A stretch of 64,000 nt of DNA from Hymenobacter artigasi (lineage in GTDB: Bacteria; Bacteroidota; Bacteroidia; Cytophagales; Hymenobacteraceae), in assembly GCF_012275535.1 (NCBI RefSeq), contig NZ_JAAVTK010000004.1:124001-188000 (forward strand). Direction: 5' to 3'. The notes beneath the pieces are model-generated. The model was not told the DNA's origin. It worked only from the letters and a program-made list of their open reading frames with translations, and ran no database searches. Position numbers and translations under genes: made by a program. Of the stretch, positions 60,823 through 64,000 are shown piece by piece (position 1 is the stretch's first letter; each line of letters opens with the position of its first letter).

Positions 60823-60917
60823 GACCAGGGGTAGGATTCGAACCTACGGAGGAACCGCTAAAAGCTTCCTTCGGCGGGCTCACGCACGACGGCAATCTCC
60901 ACTCTGCCACCCTGGTC
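60823..60917 (-). tRNA. Type II tRNA-like gene, anticodon not assignable
   Basis: Read on the minus strand the 95-base segment begins GACCAGGGTGGCAGAGTGG and ends in GTAGGTTCGAATCCTAC then CCCTGGTC and CA. Acceptor stem (8 pairs, GACCAGGG/CCCTGGTC), D stem GCA/TGC with a Ser/Leu-like D loop and a perfect T arm are clear, plus a long variable arm (AGGAA/TTCCT). The anticodon arm, placed by length, pairs poorly (GTCGT with CCCGC) and lacks the usual U33. It may be an unusual tRNA-Ser, an intron- or insertion-bearing gene, or a decayed one. Confidence 0.55.
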
Positions 60918-60940
60918 TTTAGCTAAAGCCGAAGTAAAGC

Positions 60941-61696
60941 TTACCCCAGAAACATGCGCTGCAAGCCGGGCCAGAGGCGCTTTTTCAGGCTGACATCGTA
61001 CTCCACCAAATCGACGGTAGCCGATGCGAGATAGGAAAGGCCGAGGCTGGGAAACTGCACCGGCTCGTAAATCTGGGTGTTGCGGATGGTGGTATCGAGC
61101 AGGTTTTTGCCGAAGGCCACGATGCGCGTGGCGGCCAGCTCCCGGCGCAGGTTCACCAGCGCCACGGGCAGGTCCGACTCCACGTTCACCAGCAGCACGT
61201 CGGCCATCACCAGGCTCAGGGCCTGAAGCATCTTATTGAGAAACACGTTGCGGTGCATTTTGAGAAACTGGTCTGACGGCAGGCGGAACAACAGGATGAC
61301 GCCCTGCGCATTATCGCCCATCACCGTGAACGGCGTGCGCATGACCGGCGGCACAGCCGGGGCTGCCGGGGCCATTTCAGCCGAAGCAGCCGGGGCCGGG
61401 CGCGGTATTTCCGGCGCGGGCGGCCCCGCCGCCGCTACCGGGTGCAGGGCGCTGGACGTGAGCCGCTCCAGGCCGGCCGAAGGCTTGCTGTAGGCCATGG
61501 GCGGCATGCTGGAGGTGCGGGTTGGCGCGGGCGGCTCGGGTTTTGGGGCCGGTGGTGGGGCGGGCGCGGGCGGGGCGGCAACCGCCGGCGCAACCGGCGC
61601 GGCGGCAACGGACGCTTCGGTTGCTGGCTCGGCGGGCACGTAGAGCGTCACATCGGTGTAGAAGTTTTGCAGAAAGGCCAGCTTTTCGGCAGACAT
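60941..61696 (-). CDS. Hypothetical protein with Pro/Ala-rich linker
   Basis: A 251-residue protein. The start MSAEKLAFLQNFYTDVTLYV is followed by about 90 residues of proline and alanine, then a conserved-looking C-terminal domain of about 120 residues: VILLFRLPSDQFLKMHRNVF, ALSLVMADVLLVNVESDLPV, RRELAATRIVAFGKNLLDTT and LGLSYLASATVDLVEYDVSL. The strand-helix alternation suggests an alpha/beta fold. A DNA polymerase psi-like or related role was considered but is not supported. Function unknown. ATG at 61696 chosen over a longer upstream frame. Confidence 0.6.
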   Translation of the reverse strand: MSAEKLAFLQNFYTDVTLYVPAEPATEASVAAAPVAPAVAAPPAPAPPPAPKPEPPAPTRTSSMPPMAYSKPSAGLERLTSSALHPVAAAGPPAPEIPRPAPAASAEMAPAAPAVPPVMRTPFTVMGDNAQGVILLFRLPSDQFLKMHRNVFLNKMLQALSLVMADVLLVNVESDLPVALVNLRRELAATRIVAFGKNLLDTTIRNTQIYEPVQFPSLGLSYLASATVDLVEYDVSLKKRLWPGLQRMFLG

Positions 61697-61752
61697 GGCG
61701 CGGCGGTTGAGGTGGGAGGAATCGGACTTATTTACCGGGGCAAGTATACCGG

Positions 61753-62271
61753 TTATTTCAAATCGAACAAGGCCTTCAGTTCCTGGGCTTCGGCGGGCTG
61801 CATGCGGCCGGCCAGCACCAGGCGTAATTGCCGACGGCGCAGGGCGCCGTCGAAAAGCCGGATTTCCTCCTCGGTTTCGGGCACGGCATCGGGCACGTCG
61901 ATGGGCCGGCCGCTCTGGTCCACGGCCACGAAGGTGAAAAAGGCCTCGTTCGTTTTGAGCTTGGTGCCGTTGGGGATGTCCTCGGCCCACACATCGATGT
62001 GCACTTCCATGCTGGAGCTGAACGCGCGCGTCACTTGGGCCTGGAGCGTGACCACGTTGCCCAGCCGGATGCTGTCGCGGAACGACACGTTATCGACCGA
62101 AGCCGTGACCACGATGCGATTGGAGTGCTTCTGAGCCGCGATGGCGGCGGCAATGTCCATGAGGTGCATCATGCGCCCCCCCATGAGGTTGTTGAGGGTA
62201 TTGGTATCGTTGGGCAGTACCAGCTCAGTCATGATGACGAACGAGTCGGAAACGGGTTTTTGCTTGCGCAT
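61753..62271 (-). CDS. Acyl-CoA thioesterase (hotdog fold)
   Basis: A 172-residue enzyme that hydrolyses acyl-CoA. The first part shows TELVLPNDTNTLNNLMGGRM and MHLMDIAAAIAAQKHSNRIV, with the N-x-x-x-N-x-x-G-G pattern and active aspartate of the YciA/BACH-like group. SVDNVSFRDSIRLGNVVTLQ and SSSMEVHIDVWAEDI complete the hotdog core. Start at MRKQKPVSDS. A -7 element lies 45 bases upstream. Confidence 0.92.
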   Translation of the reverse strand: MRKQKPVSDSFVIMTELVLPNDTNTLNNLMGGRMMHLMDIAAAIAAQKHSNRIVVTASVDNVSFRDSIRLGNVVTLQAQVTRAFSSSMEVHIDVWAEDIPNGTKLKTNEAFFTFVAVDQSGRPIDVPDAVPETEEEIRLFDGALRRRQLRLVLAGRMQPAEAQELKALFDLK

Positions 62272-62315
62272 GGAGAAAAAGTAAAACGGCCTGCGGGAGG
62301 CTGAAAATAGTGGCG

Positions 62316-62323
62316 CAAAGGTA
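62316..62323 (-). promoter_or_regulatory. Candidate -7 element of the thioesterase gene
   Basis: TACCTTTG on the minus strand fits TAnnTTTG. No clear -33 box. Confidence 0.3.
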
Positions 62324-62359
62324 CGGCCCTCAGGCCGCGAAGGCCTGCGGGTAGGCCCA

Positions 62360-62395
62360 AAAAAAGACCCCATCCGATTTCGGACGGGGTCTTTT
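62360..62395 (-). terminator. Terminator after the secreted protease gene
   Basis: AAAAGACCCCATCCG and CGGACGGGGTCTTTT pair with one mismatch around ATTT. It stands about 30 bases beyond the stop of the minus-strand protease gene. Confidence 0.8.
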
Positions 62396-62424
62396 GAATC
62401 AGCAAGAAGCTGCCGGGCGCGGGA

Positions 62425-64000
62425 CTATTCCACGTTGAGCTTGCTGGTGAAGGTTTCGCCATCGAGCGAGATGTGCACCACGTACACACCCGCCTTGAGG
62501 GCCTGGCCGGCGCTTTGCAGCGATACGCTCTGCTGGCCGGCGCTATACATTTTGGCGGGCAGCGATACCACGTTGCGACCCAGCACGTCGGTGAGGCGCA
62601 CCTGCACCTGCGTGGCGGCCGTGAGGTTGAGGTGCACGGCCGTTTCGTTGGTCATCGGGTTGGGGTACACGCTGATGCCGCGGCTGGCCAACGCATCGGC
62701 TTTGGCAGCCAGCGGGCCGGCAATGCGCAGGTTATCGAAGTAGAAGTTGTTGCCGGCGGTGGTGCCGTTCACCATCTGGAAGCGCACTTTGAACAAGCCG
62801 CTGCCTTGGAACTGGGCCGGAATGGCCACCGTGGTGGTCTGCCAGCTGGCGCTGCTGGTGGGCACGTAACCGTCGATGGGGGTGAGGCCCTGGGTGGTGA
62901 GCGCCGTGACGTCGAGCACGGTGGGCGTCGACCAGGTTACGCCGCAGTCGCTGCTGAACGAAATGCGCAGCTGCTCGTTGCTGGCAATCGTGCGCAGGGC
63001 AAAGGCCCGCGAGAAGCTCAGCGAAGCCGGGCGGGGTACCGAGGCCAGGTTGATGTTGGGCGTGATGAGCTGGGAGGTGGCACCTGCCGGAATCACCCGG
63101 TCCTGCACAATGAGGTAGCCGGTACCGGTGGCGGCGGGCACGTTGGCCTGCCGTACCCAGCGGTAGTTTGGCGCCGCAACCCCGGCGCTGGTGAAGCCCG
63201 AAGTGGTGTAGTTGCGCAGCGTGGGGTCGGCAAACAGATTGGGGAAGTTGGTGTCTTCAAACGACTCCGCGTAGGGAGCCACTTCGCCGCCCGTCGGGCC
63301 TTCTACCCGAATGTAGTTGGTGACGGTGCTGGTGCTGCTACCCGAGGTGTTGCTCACCGTTTCCGTTACGGGGTAGAAGCCGGCCGCCGCGTACGATACC
63401 GAAACCGAAGCTCCGGTTGCCGTAGCCGGCGTGCCGCCGGGGAACGACCAGGCGTAGGTGAGTGCGCCGCCGCCCGACGAGAAGTTGTAGGAGTAGTCGG
63501 TCAGTGTGACCGGCGTGTTGATGCACACGCTGGTGCTCACGCCGGCGGCGGGCGCAAAGGCCGCCACCGGGGCGCAGCTGGCGGGGGCGATGTAGCCGTC
63601 GTTGGTGCCGGTGGCCACCAGGTTGGCCTGGGTGGTGAGGCCGGTGCGCTCGGGGCGCGTGGCCAGTACGTTGCGCATCAGGGTCTTCTGGCCCTGCGTG
63701 AACATGGTGGGGCACGAGGCGTAGTCCATGATGTTCTGCACGTTGGCCAGAATGCGCTGGCCGGTAGCCGGGTCGGTGCAGGGCGAGTACGTCAGGTCGC
63801 AGTTGAAGGTGCCGTCGGTGGTGGGGGTGTCGGCCACGCCGTCGTCGCCGCTGCAGTTGCCGGTGCCGGGGTTGTTGGTCTGGCCCCAGGGGTGGCTCAG
63901 GCCGAAGTAATGGCCGATTTCGTGGGTGGCGGTACGGCTTTGGGCGCGGCCGGGCGAGCTGGTGCCCTGGTTGCCGAACCAGTCGCCACGGGCTACAAAG
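62425..64000 (-). CDS. Secreted M43-type zinc metalloprotease with T9SS tail (5' end outside window)
   Basis: The frame stays open to the right edge, so the N-terminus is missing. Near the edge THEIGHYFGLSHPWG is the zinc motif HExGHxxGxxH of pappalysin-like (M43) proteases, and IMDYASCPTMFTQGQ provides the Met-turn. Then follow a PKD-like domain (AFAPAAGVSTSVCINTPVTL, GGALTYAWSFPGGTPATATG), a jelly-roll carbohydrate- or adhesion-like domain (YAESFEDTNFPNLFADPTLR), and a C-terminal type IX secretion sorting domain (GISVYPNPMTNETAVHLNLT, LKAGVYVVHISLDG). It is exported and probably cell-surface attached or released. Confidence 0.92.
   Translation of the reverse strand, partial: FVARGDWFGNQGTSSPGRAQSRTATHEIGHYFGLSHPWGQTNNPGTGNCSGDDGVADTPTTDGTFNCDLTYSPCTDPATGQRILANVQNIMDYASCPTMFTQGQKTLMRNVLATRPERTGLTTQANLVATGTNDGYIAPASCAPVAAFAPAAGVSTSVCINTPVTLTDYSYNFSSGGGALTYAWSFPGGTPATATGASVSVSYAAAGFYPVTETVSNTSGSSTSTVTNYIRVEGPTGGEVAPYAESFEDTNFPNLFADPTLRNYTTSGFTSAGVAAPNYRWVRQANVPAATGTGYLIVQDRVIPAGATSQLITPNINLASVPRPASLSFSRAFALRTIASNEQLRISFSSDCGVTWSTPTVLDVTALTTQGLTPIDGYVPTSSASWQTTTVAIPAQFQGSGLFKVRFQMVNGTTAGNNFYFDNLRIAGPLAAKADALASRGISVYPNPMTNETAVHLNLTAATQVQVRLTDVLGRNVVSLPAKMYSAGQQSVSLQSAGQALKAGVYVVHISLDGETFTSKLNVE

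Noticed and set aside
60823..60917. Calling the tRNA-like gene tRNA-His because of G-1:C73 and a GTG triplet
   Set aside because: The D arm and long variable arm are of the Ser/Leu type and the anticodon stem does not pair; identity left open.

Overview
The window reads as a chromosomal segment of a high-GC member of the Bacteroidota, most like Hymenobacter or a close relative. The grounds are a secreted M43-type protease ending in a type IX secretion sorting tail, several -7 promoter elements of the form TAnnTTTG, a lipoprotein- and FKBP-rich gene set, and short repeats packed between genes. Genus assignment is inference. No rRNA, CRISPR array, prophage or complete conjugative element is visible.

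Layout. 1-13 kb: start of a FabH-like gene, glycosyltransferase, dapD, msrA, 3-hydroxyacyl-CoA dehydrogenase, YbiT-type ABC-F protein, small envelope proteins, L,D-transpeptidase, M48 protease, Lon-N domain protein, mtgA. 13-24 kb: APP1-type phosphatase, a stand-alone PBECR-like nuclease, topoisomerase IB, a cluster of three paralogous secreted proteins with a kinase-like motif set, a CrtA-like monooxygenase, a general stress flavoprotein, acpH, slyD. 24-35 kb: large-subunit catalase, lipoprotein beta-propeller, UPF1-like helicase, a HigA antitoxin remnant, GNAT-nitrilase fusion, Imm51-like protein, DASH cryptochrome. 35-45 kb: a 1231-residue Dna2-like nuclease-helicase carrying an in-frame palindromic insertion, tandem-FKBP lipoprotein, MpaB-type oxygenase, MMPL/RND exporter, ankyrin protein. 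45-54 kb: orphan HsdR-N protein, thyA, two TonB-C-like proteins, class IV aminotransferase, dprA, a DUF559 endonuclease cassette, a MerR regulator, alaS. 54-64 kb: YoeB-type toxin-antitoxin pair, SPFH protein, two MORN/TonB-C proteins, gatB, TlpA-like lipoprotein, an odd type II tRNA, a hotdog thioesterase and the 3' part of a secreted metalloprotease.

Most genes are unlinked housekeeping or stress functions, so few operons can be argued. The strongest linkage is MerR - DUF559 - dprA, where the DUF559 stop and the dprA start overlap. DUF559 itself lies between perfect 50-nt inverted repeats that fill the space between the two neighbouring genes.

The most unusual signal is in the gaps. At several gene ends the intergenic DNA is one long inverted repeat whose arms begin or end at the flanking stop codons, with a terminator hairpin at the centre (2238-2356, 10631-10825, 27965-28114, more weakly 22088-22229). 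The arms at 27965-28114 belong to the same repeat family that flanks DUF559, which suggests an autonomous element (repeats plus endonuclease) and a non-autonomous one (repeats plus terminator).
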